The position numbers and the translations under genes are program-made. Below the pieces are notes generated by a model. It saw nothing but the letters and a program-made list of their open reading frames with translations, was not told the DNA's origin and did no database searches. 64,000 bases of DNA from Solea solea (taxonomy: Eukaryota; Chordata; Actinopteri; Pleuronectiformes; Soleidae): assembly GCF_958295425.1 (NCBI RefSeq), contig NC_081153.1, positions 21,197,025 to 21,261,024 of the forward strand. The letters run 5' to 3'. Shown here in pieces: positions 24,100 to 36,960 of this stretch (positions are counted from its first letter, which is position 1; every line of letters begins with the position of its first letter).

Positions 24100-24182
24100 T
24101 GGGAAGCACCATTTTTCAAAAATACTAGCCCTATTCTAGTAATACAAAGCCAAATGCATATTGGTGAAGTATTCCTTTAAAC
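24100..24182. repeat. Right end of a TTTAA-type fish repeat
   Basis: The segment ending CATATTGGTGAAGTATTCCTTTAAA reads on the minus strand as TTTAAAGGAATACTTCACC, a repeat terminus familiar from fish genomes. The extent to the left is not determined. Confidence 0.4.
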
Positions 24183-26094
24183 ATGTGTAAGCCATTGTTA
24201 GCAATACCAGTTGAGAGTAATGCTCTTCAAGGTAATTGTGCGCACACAAACAACATGTTTTTGCTACACATAAAGTGCACAAAGTATTGAGAAGCCTTTG
24301 GTCTACCTCAGTCTGAAATCCAGGATTGAAAATGATATTCAGAGGAAAAAAGCAGTTAGCACTAGAATCTTTACTAGAACTTACTGAAAGGTGAGGTTAT
24401 AGTTCTAGAAGGTTTTCCACAGAGTATCTGACATCCGACACATTGTTTGGGGCTGAATCTATGCAACAAGGCCCCAAATCCTGCTATGCTTTCTGCAGAG
24501 ACAACAATGATCCACAATGTCTGGAATCCAGAGTCAAGCAGGTTTTGTTTTTTCTCTCTCTCTCTTAATTTTTTTTCCCCTCAAGAATACGCTGACTGTT
24601 TTGAGAAATGTGAGCGTGTTATACTTTATTTACACTTAAATAACTTATTGACACATTGCCATGTACGGGGTACAACAGGAGAATTCCTCGCTAACATAAC
24701 TCAACATTCCTCGCACGGCAAAAGGCAGGGGGTTCTTTTGCGGATGTGAACGTGTTTTAATGTCTGGCTGATTTAAAGAAGGGGCTACTTTAGGACGACT
24801 CCGGCTCGCCTTATTCCGTCTGACTGGCAATCCCCACCATGAATTTGAGTCTGAAGTTCGCCCATTAAAGGGAATAGCAGCCAAACATGTAATGACTGCT
24901 CTGATGCCAAGGGAAATTTCAACATGAAAAATCTTCACGAAGAAGCCAATCTTTTCTTTTTTTTTCTTTTCGTGGCCAGAAAAATTCCCACATGTACAGT
25001 CATGACATCAATTCTCTACCCGCTTATGTTAATGATGGAGCTCTTTTTTCTCGTCTTTTTCGGCTTGTGCTAAACTACTATAACTATTCCTGACAAGTTT
25101 TTTCCACTCTGGAAACTTTACTCTGATTGGACGATGAGTCACCCGAGCGCTCGGCCTCTGCTCTGTTCTTTTGCCGTATACATTTTCAAGTTGCTGTGAC
25201 GTTCCGCACATGATTGGCTGTTTACGTTGGCTTCATGAGAGCCGTCAACTTAAAAGGTCGCAGAGAGCAGCTGTGCGTAAATGCTTAACAGAACATTTCC
25301 CCTGGCATTCGAAACAGAACCGACGTCAATGGCGATCATGAAGCGTCCAGAAATCCTTCCTGTGTTTCCGTGGTTTGTGGATGTTTGCATTACCGGCAAC
25401 AAAAACTGGCAAACACATTGCTTATGGAGACATGTTTGCAATATGTCATGCTGATGATGCACAACACACAGGCAATGTTTTCACATCATGGCACCCTGTA
25501 TCCAGAGCTTCCTGTCTTTCTTGAAACATCTGTGAACCATCGACGAAACACCACTTCAAATGCAGATTCAGAGGAATACAAACTGCTGGATGAACAAAGC
25601 TGAATAAATTATAATTAAACAATGAATTATCCTTACTTCCACGTTCCTTATTTATCTCACTGGCTGGCATTCACATGGAAGCTATTGTCTGAGTGTAAAC
25701 TAAACTAAATTAAAAAAAACTGGGTTGAGACCCACTAATGAGTCGCAGTAGATGTTTTTTTGGGGTCCCCAAACTAATTTGGAGAATTTTCCTATCCTTT
25801 ACTTAAGATTTCCCTGTATGTTTTAAACCCATGGTTCTCAAACTGTGGTACATGTACCACCAGCTTCCTCTGTTCTATCAGAGATGTGACTAAACTAAAA
25901 AAATAAATAACGACCTATTTACACTACTGTAAAGTTTGAGAAACACGGCACTTAAGGGATGTTTTAAGCTGAACAATGAACAGTTTAAAAGTGTTATCGG
26001 CCCTGATGTCATGTGTTGATGTCATGTGCATCGGTATATGTTAAAAACACACTCTCAGTGTTAATAAGTGTAAGTTAATAAAAAGTTAATAGTT
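24183..26094. other. Unannotated stretch, no gene seen
   Basis: No supported gene. ATGGTTCTCAAACTGTGGTACATGTACCACCAG at about 25832 and AGTTTGAGAAACACGG at about 25935 could be the two ends of a worn CAG-less hAT MITE. This is weak. Confidence 0.4.
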
Positions 26095-26330
26095 TGAGCA
26101 AGGCCCTTTTCTTCCTCCAAAATGACTGTGTCCCAGTGCACTAAGCAAGAACTATAAAGACATGGTTTGACTTTGAGTTTGGTGTGGAAGAACTTGACTG
26201 GCCCACACAGAGCCATGACCTCAATAGCCATGACCTTATAACTGCGAAAGGAGGACCAACTCAAGTCCTGTATTGGTGTCTGAATACATTTGTTCATATA
26301 CTGCACACTTCCTATATGGGTATGCAGCCC
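26095..26330 (+). pseudogene. Tc1-like transposase 3' scrap
   Basis: A frame at 26184-26225 reads EELDWPTQSHDLN, corresponding to the conserved WPxQSPDLN block before the catalytic glutamate of Tc1 transposases. The glutamate codon itself is lost: the next block, SHDLITAKGGP, is duplicated or rearranged. CATTTGTTCATATACTGCAC follows and resembles a worn element end. The rest of the transposase is absent. Confidence 0.55.
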
Positions 26331-29300
26331 AAGTGTAAGAAAACCACATATTTCCTCTGCTTTTGCTCATCTTGTCCTTTAGTTACACATAAGTTGCTCT
26401 ACTCTAAAGCCTGCTTTGTTTCCTTGGTTAAATGATATAGATTATAGGGAGAAAAGTAATTGAATAGTTGAGTTTCTTTCATGGGTTGAAGACTTGGTGC
26501 TTGTCCTCGTGTGCCCGTGTGCATTTGTACTTCCTCACCACATGCATGTGTAGGACGTCTGCAATCTGGTAGTTGGATCTGGACGTTTAGCTCCTGAAAG
26601 ACACCCCGCTCATTGAGATCGGAGAGGACAAATTACTTCTGGCATTCCACATCTGGTAGCAGTTGAGAGCAGAGGAGCCGCTTCTTCTGAGAAATATACA
26701 AATATGTAGGACAAAGTGCACATAAATGGGGGAGAATTGCTCTATCCTGTATCCCAGTGGATCTCACTGGGTTTCAGATGTTTCTTAGGGCTTACACGGC
26801 AAATATATTATGTGCACATTTACATATTTTACAGCATGACTTCATCATCAGTTCACTGTAACATTGTCATTTTCTTCTGAGAGAATATTTTTGGTATTTT
26901 GAAAAATATCCTTATTTGCATTGCTACTGAGAGAGTCCTATACCCTCCGAGTTCACTGTGTTCCAGTTGAGAAGTAAAGGAAAAAACATTGATGCAAACG
27001 AATACTGGGCTCGCCATTGTTCGCAATACCAGTTGATAACAACATGCTACATAGAATTCTACACACACAACAACCTAGAAACACAAGTGCTGTTTGGTGG
27101 CAGTCATCTTGGAATTCCATGTTCCAAGATGGGTCAGGGTCACTCTTTCTGAGTTAGAAATTCGGAGTTCCGACTACAAATGGAATGCACCATGGATCAC
27201 ATTAGCCTAGCTTAGCATAATAAAGCATAATTAAAACCGGTGGAACCTGTATGCAACAGTTTAAAGTCCACTTTTTTGGGCGTTCTGGATCGATTTAAGT
27301 TGAATAAAATCTTTTTACAAAGTTATTCTCATCGGTTTTTCTTTTTTCTTTTCACACAGCTGACATGATTAAGACATCCTGGTCACATGACATTGGTGAT
27401 GCATGCACATCTCTCTTTACTGCCTGTGCATATGAGGCATTTATGTGATATTTAGGATTATTTTTAATTAATATATTTACAATACTGACAATATACAATA
27501 CAATACAATACTGATATTGTATTACCCATTTCCTATTCTAGTCTGTCAACCAGCATCAAGACTGGTTTCCTTCTTACATCATTGTATTACCCTCATTGAC
27601 ACCTGTGGCTTCTTTAACACCTGCCTATGCATGTGATTTTTATTGCCGTGTGCTGCTGCTCTCTGGAGTGATGTGTGACTGAAAAGCTTTTTTTTTTTTG
27701 TCCTCATCATCATGCAAAATAATTCATGAGAGAAGACAGCATGGTCGCTGCTATGCAGTAATCGATTTAGAGAAGCTGTTAAAGCTCCATAATGGTTTAA
27801 CTACAGTGTTTCTTTCCACTGAAGCATCTGCGTAATTGCTGCATAATTACTCAGTCATCTTAGTGCATCTCTAAATATAAATGCTTCCTGGAAAGTTAGG
27901 TTTTGGATGGGTTTATGAAGAAAGTGAAGAAGCACTTGGGGGAGTCGACGCTGCAATGCATCATAAAAAACTGAATTGATGAAGTGATGATTAGCATTAC
28001 ACCTGCAGCAGGAGGAGGAGAGTGAAATCAGAGAGGCATGAAGACAGATGTGATTTTGGACTGAGAGAGATGAAGCAGAGGAAGTAAGAATAATACCACA
28101 GTGCTGTGAAGTATGCAGTTACAAGTAAAAATACAACTGTCTATTCATCCATTTTTTGATGCATCATTTGAGTTTCTGAGCGTGGACCTGGAGATGATCT
28201 CCGCTGAGATGGAAGGTGAGAGGAAAGGAGCAAACCTGGACATGATTCACAAGATGACACTCCATGCTGGAATATTAAGAACAGCCAATGGCAGCCTTTG
28301 TGGTCTAATGAGATTATGCTTTGCACAAAACAATGTATTGACTTTCAATTCAGCTGTGTTTTCCTTTTAAATTGATTGACCTCTATTGATTGGATCATTT
28401 TTGTGACTCTGAGTGCAAAACATGTTTTGTCAAAATGTCATAAGAAAAAGAAAGAAAAGAAAATAATTTTAGTATGATGAAATTATATATTGTACGATGA
28501 ATATTTGTATTATGTGGGTAATGGGGGCGGGACTAGATAAGCTTTTGCTTCTCCCACTTTCCCTTTCGTTTACGTGCATTGTGTGGACTACACAAAGATG
28601 TAATAAACATATAAATGAATAAATAAAGTTGCCATCGTCATAATCCAGGTGTGGTGTCAGAGGTGACAATGTTGCGGCTTCTGCCCCGAAAGAAACTTTG
28701 TTTTATTTTCCACCCTCAGTAGATATGATTTGTCAGGAGGGCGACAATAAACAAATGTTGCCCCTCGTTGGTTGTTTGCAGTGAGTTCAGCTTCAGCGAG
28801 CTGCTGTTTAATGAAGTCTGGCCTTGTTTGCTGCTGACCGTGGTAGCCACAGTCAGGGCCCCTCCGTCTCTCAGCTAATTAAAGTCATTCTTCAGTAATA
28901 TTCCTAAATCAACTGTTTCCTCCTGCCTATTTAAGACCTAAGTGGAAGCATGTGCAGCAAACCCAAAGGGCTCCTTTTAACCCCTGACACTTTAAGAATG
29001 TGTCTGTTGCACTCATTGATTTTTCCTCTTGCTGTTTTCTTTCGTTCTTTCGTTCTTTATTCTTGCAGCCAGACTAAATGGAACTGTGTAAAGCTTTGCC
29101 ATTTCTAATTACGCTCATATTTGTGGTTTGGTGTTTTTCGGAAGACTTATCTGAACGTCATCATCATGTGTTTTCAGTCTCCCTGACGACGCATGGCCGT
29201 CCAATGAACTGCTGACCTGCTGCTTCATGCCAACAGGGGTTCAGCTAAGGCCAAGTCCAAGGTCAGAGGTTACAACTTTTACTGTGAAGCTTTCATTCAA

Positions 29301-30939
29301 CGGTCCAGTGGGTTTATTTAAATTTGGCAGAAATTGAAGATAAACAATTATGCGTGTTTGTTTTTTTATGACCTGATTGTACGTTTTATTGTTTTGAGCC
29401 TTTTAATATTGACCTCAGGAGCCTGAGTCAGCCATTGCTGTTTGAGTTTCGATGCTCACTGAAGGCTACAAATGTTCTCCAAAACACTTACAGTATATTC
29501 ATATATTGCAACATTCGATTTCAAATAACATTGTAGCTTCAAAGGGCTCTGAATGTGTTCATCCTATTAGCTTGTCACCTAAATATTTATAACATTTTAT
29601 ATACGATTAGGTGAATAGCAAAATAAAATATACAGAAATGTAAAAATGGTTAATAGTTAGATGAGGAATGGGTAACTAAACTTTTTGCTGATCCAGGTAC
29701 AAATATTCACAGTTCAGTGCAATGTATTGAAATTACACACGTTGTGATAAAAACTGGCATATCTGCTGCCTCTGTGGTCAAACTGTATTCATATGTTGCC
29801 ATAGCCTTTCTTTGTCCACCCTTTGTCACCTTTTTGTCCAATCAGCATGAGGCTGGCTGTCTCAGACTCCTCCCCACGCCTCCTCTCCCTCCCTCAGCTC
29901 TCAACCCACTTCTTGGCATTTCTCTAAATCATTGAAATTGCATTGAGCAGAGTTAGCCTCAGAAAATGTTTTTTAATTACCTTTTAATAATTCCATTACC
30001 TTTGCACAATGGCAGGAAAGATGAATATGAATTATTTGACGGTGACTGCAGTAAACGATTTAGGATTATTAGCTACTTTAAGTTCACATTGCCATCACAA
30101 TAATGCAATATTTTATGCATGTATAACTTTTAATTAAATTCCTTTCCTTTGCTTTGTTTAGTAGGTAAACTATTTCAGTTTGCACATGTTTTATCACAGG
30201 CAACAGATCATGCTGGAGCTGCTTTATGGACAATTTATATATATAATGTAAATGTGTGCTCTTTATAGTCCTATCTTTTGGTGGAGATTGACATATTTTA
30301 ATTGCTTTTATTTGAACTATAGTCTGAGGACATCTCATTATAAACAATGATTGTATACACTCTCCGTTAACATGTTCTCCTACCTGTTGAGTCGCTATAA
30401 ATCTAACAGTGTCTGGAGGTTTAATTCATTTTTCAAAACCCAGTCCCATTCTGTATCAGTAAACAGTCCTATATTATTTCATGGAAGCTGACTTCATAAT
30501 TGCAGCAAATCAAATATTGTTCTAAGCTGCTCTAGTAATGAAAGCAACCGTGTAATGGCTTCATGCTTTTACTGTAAGGAAGGAGCAACAAAGAAGAAGA
30601 AGCATTTGTTTCTCCAAAAGCAGAAAGAATTGAAGACTGACCCCCAAATAACTTCTGACATGAATGCCTGAAAAATAAAAAAGCTCAAAGTCGTCATTGT
30701 CTGTCTGTACTCTCGGTAGATTTTCTGTTGAGATTCAAGGTGCCGCATTTGTTTTTTTTATCTCAGTGATTTCACACATATTTCATCATCGGGATTGAGC
30801 TTTGTCGAAATTCTCTCCAATACCAGCATTTCCTTTGAACTGATGCTTTGTTTACAACTCTGTCCTCTGTATTACACACATAGGCAACAAAAAAAACTCC
30901 ACTAACACAAAACAAAACAAAAAAAACACTAGAAAAAAC
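26331..30939. other. Unannotated stretch, no gene seen
   Basis: No gene seen. TTCGGAGTTCCGACTACAAATGGAATGCACCATGG at 27158-27192 belongs to a dispersed family, with a related CTGAGTTCCGACT at 37396. CGCCATTGTTCGCAATACCAGTTGA at 27012 resembles GCCATTGTTAGCAATACCAGTTGA at 24191. A T9-10 run is at about 27690. Frame 28113-28370 matches nothing known to me. Confidence 0.4.
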
Positions 30940-31150
30940 AATTCAAACGAGGAGGAGAAGACATAAAGACAAGAATAAAGACACCAGGAACTGGAACAAG
31001 AAACAAAGCACAAGGAAACAACAACACAGCAGGACAAAACTGAACAAAATGAACCTACAAAAACACTGGGGAGCACAGAGACTAAATACACTAAACTAAT
31101 AAGATGCAGGTGAATCACATCAACACAGGACAGGAAGTAAAACTTCACAA
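30940..31150 (-). mobile_element. LTR-like dispersed segment, copy B (reverse)
   Basis: The minus strand reads ACTTCCTGTCCTGTGTTGATG, then GATTCACCTGCATC, then T-rich GTTTCCTTGTGCTTTG and GTTCCAGTTCCTGG. This follows the block order of the segments at 14770 and 46615, with weaker identity. The T-rich character explains the hydrophobic minus-strand frame 30852-31178, which should not be read as a membrane protein. Confidence 0.35.
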
Positions 31151-31494
31151 GGGAAAAAATACAGAAAACCAGACACAAAAATCTGAAAACCCAAGGTTGA
31201 AGAAAACAACAGAGTCAACGTGAGTGAAACAACTAAACACTCACGCTCAAGTGATAGAACCACAGATTGTCTCCTGTCTGACTTCCCAGTGTAAGAATTC
31301 ATAGAGTGCAACATAACGACCCTTAAAAAACAAAGTGGCCTCGCAAACTTCAGAGACTTGGAAATATGGTATTTTTCACAGTCTTAGCCTCTATAAAAAT
31401 GTTTTTTTGTCCACCTGTCTGCTGCAGTAAACTCTGGCTGTGGTGTTATTTCCATCTTAATAGTGTATTTTAACACCTTAACACTTTTATCACT

Positions 31495-31565
31495 TCTTTG
31501 CTGCTGTAACACTGTAAATTGTCCCCATTGTGGGACTAATAAAGGATTACTTTATTTTATTTTAA
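31495..31565 (+). mobile_element. LINE 3' tail
   Basis: GTAACACTGTAAATTGTCCCCATTGTGGGACTAATAAAGGATTAC is followed by a (TTTTA)n-like run. I recognise this polyadenylation-like terminus with a short tandem tail as a fish LINE 3' end. No coding part is visible upstream, so it is a strongly 5'-truncated copy. Confidence 0.6.
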
Positions 31566-33076
31566 TCCTGAGTCAGTATTTTTGGCGATGTCACTCGATT
31601 TGTGTTGATGTTATAAGGTTCATTACATAACAAATGCATTTATTTAAGTCCAAGTAAAGCAAATACAGCATTTCTCCTATTCACACGTTATATATGTTAG
31701 AAATTAGCCACTGGAAACATGTAACTTGACATGACTTTGTTCCCCTCTGAAGCGACTAGACCAGTATAAGTGTGTGTTTGGCTCCCCTAGTGGACACGCC
31801 CCCCAACGTCTTATTCCTATCCACACGGAAACGGAATGAAAGGTCACTTTAAAATAGTGTAATTTCAGGAAATGTCTTCATCCACACAAAATGCCCAAAG
31901 GACTCGCTGTAACGCTGTAATACATATGCCAGGCCTGTACGTGGCACTGTTACGCTGCTACATCAAAAACGGAGAGGACGCACTGTGTGCACATTTTTTT
32001 TTTTTTTAAATACAACTTCGATTAATTTGAAACACAGGTAATTCATTCAAATTATAGTAACACATTCATTTCAGATAAGTCAGAACATAATGTTTATATG
32101 GTGGTGGTATTTGTCATCACTCGAGCCTGAGCTTGGCCTGAGCTTGGTGTTTTCATATTGGGTTCGACACTGAGCAAAATCACTGCAAAAGAAAAGTGTA
32201 ATATAATCCATGCACACTCACATAAACGCTTCACTATAAACAGACTGTAGGTCTGCGAATGTCTGCCACGCTTCAGAAATCACGCGTGTCAGCTGTTTGG
32301 ACTTATCTCGAGCTAAAAGACGGAAAAAGGCAAAACAGCTGGGTGTAATTTTGCAGGAAAAATGTTTCAAATAAAAAGCTGCAGCATTTTAACCGAGTTA
32401 TACAGCGACCCTTTCACTTACCTCCTTTTTTTTCTTTTTTTTTATATAACACGGTTGGACAGGGATGCATCAATAGCACTATTTTCAGTATGATTACTTA
32501 AATCCTACTCATACTTATGTTGATACTGAGTACTTAATAATAGCAAAAAAACAGAATACAACATTAGATACTGTTGTTGTTGCTGTCCCCTTTGCTTCTT
32601 GTTCCAGTTCCCGGTTTATTTCTTTTTTTTAATTATTTATTTATGTCTTCTCCTCCGTTTGAATTGTTTGTTTTTTTGACAGTATTGACAAAAGTATTTG
32701 TAGAGTGAGGGTTTTTCCTTTATTTTTGCTTTATTTGGGTTTGACAGCCAAAGATGAATGTAAGACAATAGATCAGTATTTTCATGTCCAGGTATTTACA
32801 TTGAGATATGTTAAATAACTTAGAAGAGCAAAAGTATAGGAACAGAACAAATAGGATTTAAATGAGCAAATGAGCTTAATTGTGCATTGTGTTGTTCTTT
32901 AGCTGTTTTATTATAATATTATATTCAAATTTTCTCCTCCCGACAGTCTAGCAGACATTGCTTATCTTAAAGTATTATATGTAACTGCTGAGTCATCGCA
33001 ACACATCCGATTCTACGGCGCACACCTGCTCAGCTCACTTGAAGATAAGTAAAGTGTAGCAACATCGGTGTCAGTG
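31566..33076. other. Unannotated stretch with one MITE end
   Basis: No gene seen. AGGGATGCATCAATAGCAC at 32461 followed by ATCCTACTCATACTTATGTTGATACTGAGTAC (to about 32545) resembles one end of a fish hAT family whose copies begin AGGGATGCACCGAT. No partner end was found. Confidence 0.4.
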
Positions 33077-33447
33077 CCGATGTCCCGATACAACTTTTTC
33101 ACTTCCGATACAATATTTTGTAGTGTGGAATGTTAGAATAGGATTAATTAAGTGTTATTACTTAAACAGAGAACAATAGTCAGCAACAGTAGGTCTGAGA
33201 AAAACGGACCCATTTATTATTAACCAATGAGTTCCATGAATTTTAGCTTTCAACATAAGAATTAGATTTTTTGCCATGTTAATTTCATACAGTCTATGGT
33301 TAATTTCTGGATAGAAGGTCTGGAGCGGAATGGACCGCTTGAATCGGAGCACTTATATCGGAGATTGTAGAGGCAGTCCAATATTATCCGATACTGTTTT
33401 TTTGGCTGATATCGGACCGATATCAATATCAGATCAGGACATCCCAA
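33077..33447. mobile_element. hAT-type MITE with CGATGTCCCGAT end
   Basis: The left end CGATGTCCCGATACAAC and the right end, whose reverse complement begins GGGATGTCCTGATC, are inverted. The interior right half is a chain of TATCGG variants (GATATCGGACCGATATCAAT). This is the style of a very abundant fish hAT nonautonomous family. The interior holds no coding sequence. Confidence 0.6.
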
Positions 33448-34012
33448 GTTCACATAGAAACAAGCAATCATAAAAAAAGCCTGATTGGAATAAAAACGTG
33501 TCATGTAAACATTTATGAGTTGAAAACAGCTCATGACTTCCTGGTTTGGTGCTCTTACGTGTCTGATAAACGTAAACATGAACGCTTGATGCATGTGTTC
33601 ACACACCACAATCGGATCATTTCATTTTGCATCCATGTAAACCAAGGAAGCGGAAATTCCAATCAATTCCCAACATTTTCTCTCGGAATGAAGACATTTG
33701 GCGGCGCATGTAAACATAGCTCTGTCTGATTATAGTTGAGATGTTTTTTTAGATGTTTTCTAAAAAAGCTTAGGTGGTCAGAAAATAACGACTGTACATG
33801 ACTGATAGTGGTATCTGTAGATACTCAGGTTGTGATATCAGTATCCGACGTGAAAAAGTTGTATAAAACCATCGCACCTGCTCCCTTATGGGATGCAATT
33901 AGGGCTTAGTGACTGCACAGCCACTGTACCTGTGTAAATGACTGTTTATGGGCAGACTGTGATTACTGTTTTGATTCACTGTGTCCTCACGCTGTTAAGT
34001 GAAAGGACAGAT
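33448..34012. repeat. Repeat-derived stretch including an inverted partner arm
   Basis: The 34 bases at 33841-33874 are an inverted copy of 33078-33111, identical at 27 of 34 positions by my hand alignment. The larger inverted structure therefore spans about 0.8 kb. Between them, GCGCATGTAAACATAGCTC at 33704 belongs to another dispersed family (compare CCATGTAAACATAGCTT at 37423). No gene seen. Confidence 0.5.
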
Positions 34013-34039
34013 AGTGAGTGAGTGAGTGAGTGAGTGAGA
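34013..34039. repeat. (AGTG)n microsatellite
   Basis: Six to seven uninterrupted AGTG units. Confidence 0.95.
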
Positions 34040-35786
34040 CAGAACCAGGGATTATTATGGAAAAAACAGGCACTGTCTCCTCCAGCGTCTGCTCTGAGAC
34101 TCTCAACTCGCAGCAACAGAAGAAGTTGCACAAAAAAAAGCCGAGCCGCATCAAAGAACACTAGTCCCATTGTGTCGCAGTCATAACCATCCAGACTTTA
34201 CAAAGCACAGAGCCCGTCTCTCAGGTCTGAAACACAAGTGTGCGTATAAACCTGATGCACTATTCCATATATGAGACACATCTTACACCAGGGTTTTCTG
34301 TGAGAATGTTGTGTTTCAGCTGCTGCTTCTTCAAGTCCAGAGCTCCTAATGTTTGGTTGAACTTGACCAAAGTGTTTAATCTGGTGTGACAAACTGGAAA
34401 TGTTATTTTGTGTATTAGGTGTTTTTTTATGGTTTCCATGTTCACCCCATTTTGAGACTAATTACTAATACAGATCTTTGTAGGTCTGATTTTCTTTGCT
34501 TTTTCTCTACGGAGTATATATTTTACAACACCACCATTAAAATTCCATCCATCCATTGTCTACCGCTTTATCCTCAGTGTTGTAAAAACTCACCCCTCCC
34601 TTCCCCTTTCCATGCACATTTCAACGAGCTGACGTTGTGTCCATGCCGGTCGGCATCCATTCTGCATGTTTCTGCGTTTTTCAACTCCCATTCTCAAAAA
34701 AGTCGGTCAGATGTTTACTTGTGTGTGAGCCCTCAGTCGGTCAGATAGTAACGTCCTCTTCCTCGCTTACTCTAAGCAGTAAAGTGAACAAATGGGTCAC
34801 ACACAATATGTCTAGAGTGCAGATTTGTTTTCAGTTTTACTATGCTTTTATTTTAAATATTTGTGCTAGAAGGTTCTTTTTTACAGTCCACTGATACAGC
34901 AGATGTTGCCTGTTGGACAGTTCTGAAGGAGCAGGTACCTTGGTGCTCATTAAAGGACTTATTCTGTGCTCATCCACGACCTTTGCTCATTTTTGCTCAG
35001 CAGGGTTGTTCAGAACATCATTCCTCTCTGCTTTAACCCCTTTTTTGCCACAAACAGACAGAAAGGAAACAATGTGGGAGTTGAAGGGCCAGTCAATAAA
35101 ACCTCAAAAAAAAGGACATATTATGGGATAGTTTATTGATCATACAAGAGTCCACAGCCTTGAACAGGAACCTGAACTTGAACTCCAAAATATCATAGGC
35201 TTCTTCAAATTGCCATCTTCTGAGGTAGGAGAACAGGGATGTCAAAGGTCTCGAGAAGGTGCTTGTCCACAGTGGCCTCTGCTGGGTGGTAAGGGAACTG
35301 CAGACAGGGGCAGGGTTTAACAATGAAGAATGGGCTGACGATGATTGCAAATGATTTAGTTCTTTATTAATCTTTGTGCTTCTGCTCCCGCTTATTTTAA
35401 GATAATCACTCACAATCAGCCAGCTGTTAAGCTGGATTATAACTGACAAATGACAGATCCCAACTGTTTACTGAGAGAGGCTGCGATGCATCTCTCCTGC
35501 CTTTGCACAGCTGCTCGAGAAATCTGACAGCAATGTTTGGCTTTATAATTGAAGAGGAGTGAGTCGGTGTTTGCGAGATAAAATCAGAGGTTAGTCACGA
35601 GTGTAGCTCATCAAAATATACCCGGGTGTATTTTTGTTTTGTTTAAAAAGAGGAATGAAAACTGTAATACCATAAAAATATCAACATCAGAATCACATTT
35701 CACAACAAAACAGTCATGGGTGTCACTACTTGATAAGTGTGACTACTTCCTGTTACCGCTAATGTTTTGCGACAGTTGTGGAATGA
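34040..35786. other. Unannotated stretch, no gene seen
   Basis: No supported gene. ATCCATCCATTGTCTACCGCTTTATCC at 34547-34575 is a minus-strand SINE tail scrap. The minus-strand frame 35093-35449 has no domain I recognise. Confidence 0.4.
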
Positions 35787-36145
35787 AGAGTAAAACTTAA
35801 ACTACTATAAAAAAACATGTATTTTGTTTTATAGAGTGAACTAATAGATACCATAAAAAGCATGTATTATATTTTATAAGATCACAGACTGTAAGCTCTT
35901 TTGTTTTTAACTGCACCATATATGTAGGTATAAGAGTGTAACCACTCTGTTACACAGACAATGTAAACATGTATTTTATAAGAATAACTACTAAAACGAA
36001 AGTTACTGTAAAAATGAGTATTTTACTTCATAGAGTTAACTTATCGAATTAAATATACCACAAAAGCGTGTATTTTAGTGTAAGAAGAACTACTTAAATG
36101 AAAGATCACATAAAAATGTTTATTTTATTTTCTAAGAATAACTAC
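35787..36145. repeat. Degenerate AT-rich tandem repeat array
   Basis: About four to five diverged units share AACTACTA(A/T)AA, then (C/G)(A/G)TGTATTTTATTTTATAAG, then AGTTAACTTAT-like blocks. Examples start near 35800, 35860, 35965, 36060 and 36110. Spacing is irregular, about 50-100 bp. It is noncoding and unclassified. Confidence 0.55.
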
Positions 36146-36366
36146 TACAAACATATTATAACATAATTAATTTAAATAACAAATCAGGTTGCCAGTATGA
36201 ATTGGGAAGTGATTGTGGGAAACCCCGGTTGCCATGTTTGATATCCTCTCCTGATATTTCCTGGTTATTTTCATGATGTATTCCAACAAGACAGGAATAA
36301 TGTAAGACCTCCCTCTTTTGAGTTTGCCACTCAACACTTGGCACAGCCCGTGTTTCTATCCCTCAC

Positions 36367-36543
36367 CTGAGCTGCTGCAGTGCCCTTCCAGTGGGCATCT
36401 TCATGCACCGTGAAACCTTTACAGACGAGACAGTCCAGGATGTGGATGCGCTTCAGGTCTTCGATCACCCTAAAAGGGCATATGTCACTCCGCTGCTCAT
36501 CGACCTCTCCAGTCAGCCCACGGCGGCCCCAATTAAATTCAAC
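36367..36543 (-). other. Exon-like open segment with splice donor, unidentified
   Basis: The minus strand is open for 59 codons (EFNWGRRGLTGEVDEQ ... IEDLKRIHILDCLVCKGF ... DAHWKGTAAAQ) and ends exactly at CAG/GTGAGG, a strong splice donor. The composition looks protein-like, with two closely spaced cysteines (DCLVC). I do not recognise it. Against it: the upstream side has no clear polypyrimidine acceptor, and the plus strand is also open here. It could be a real orphan exon, a processed scrap or chance. Confidence 0.25.
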
Positions 36544-36664
36544 TCACAAATGTTTACCTGCAGATCGTCTTCTGTGCCTATCAATTTAAAGTCAGTCATG
36601 CAGGTGAATGCTACTGCTTTGACTTTACTCTGTCCCTCCGTGCCAGAACTTAGTCGATCCCCAT

Positions 36665-36960
36665 TTAAAGGCCCGGTGTGTAAACTTTTGTTGATTTGTT
36701 TTTTCCCATTGGGTGGTGTGGAACATAAAACAATTACTTTTTTTTTTTTTTTTTTTTTAAATAAATATACACTAACCTGATTACATAAGTTATTGTTTTT
36801 ACCAGTAGCCCACAATGGACAAACTTAACACTGTTTGAGGCCTCCTTAATAAGAAAGTGTGATGTGAGGGATGTTCAACTGCAACATGCAACTTCACCAA
36901 TAAACGTTCCCTTTTACATTTTTTTTGGGCAACACTCAACAACGGACAGAGACAAAAGCA
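36665..36960 (+). mobile_element. TTAA-flanked repeat, copy 2
   Basis: The start TTAAAGGCCCGGTGTGTAAAC matches the start at 1964 (TTAAAGGTCCAGTGTGTGAG). The interior differs and includes a T18 run (about 36739-36757). The right end is not found. Confidence 0.4.

Noticed and set aside
25832..25950. Possible hAT MITE with TTCTCAAACTGTGG and AGTTTGAGAAACAC ends
   Set aside because: The arms are only about 13 bases and imperfect, with no duplication visible. Not enough to call.
30852..31178. Hydrophobic, cysteine-rich 108-residue minus frame resembling a membrane protein
   Set aside because: It arises from a T- and GTTT-rich repeat segment. The composition alone makes it hydrophobic and no start or splice context supports it.
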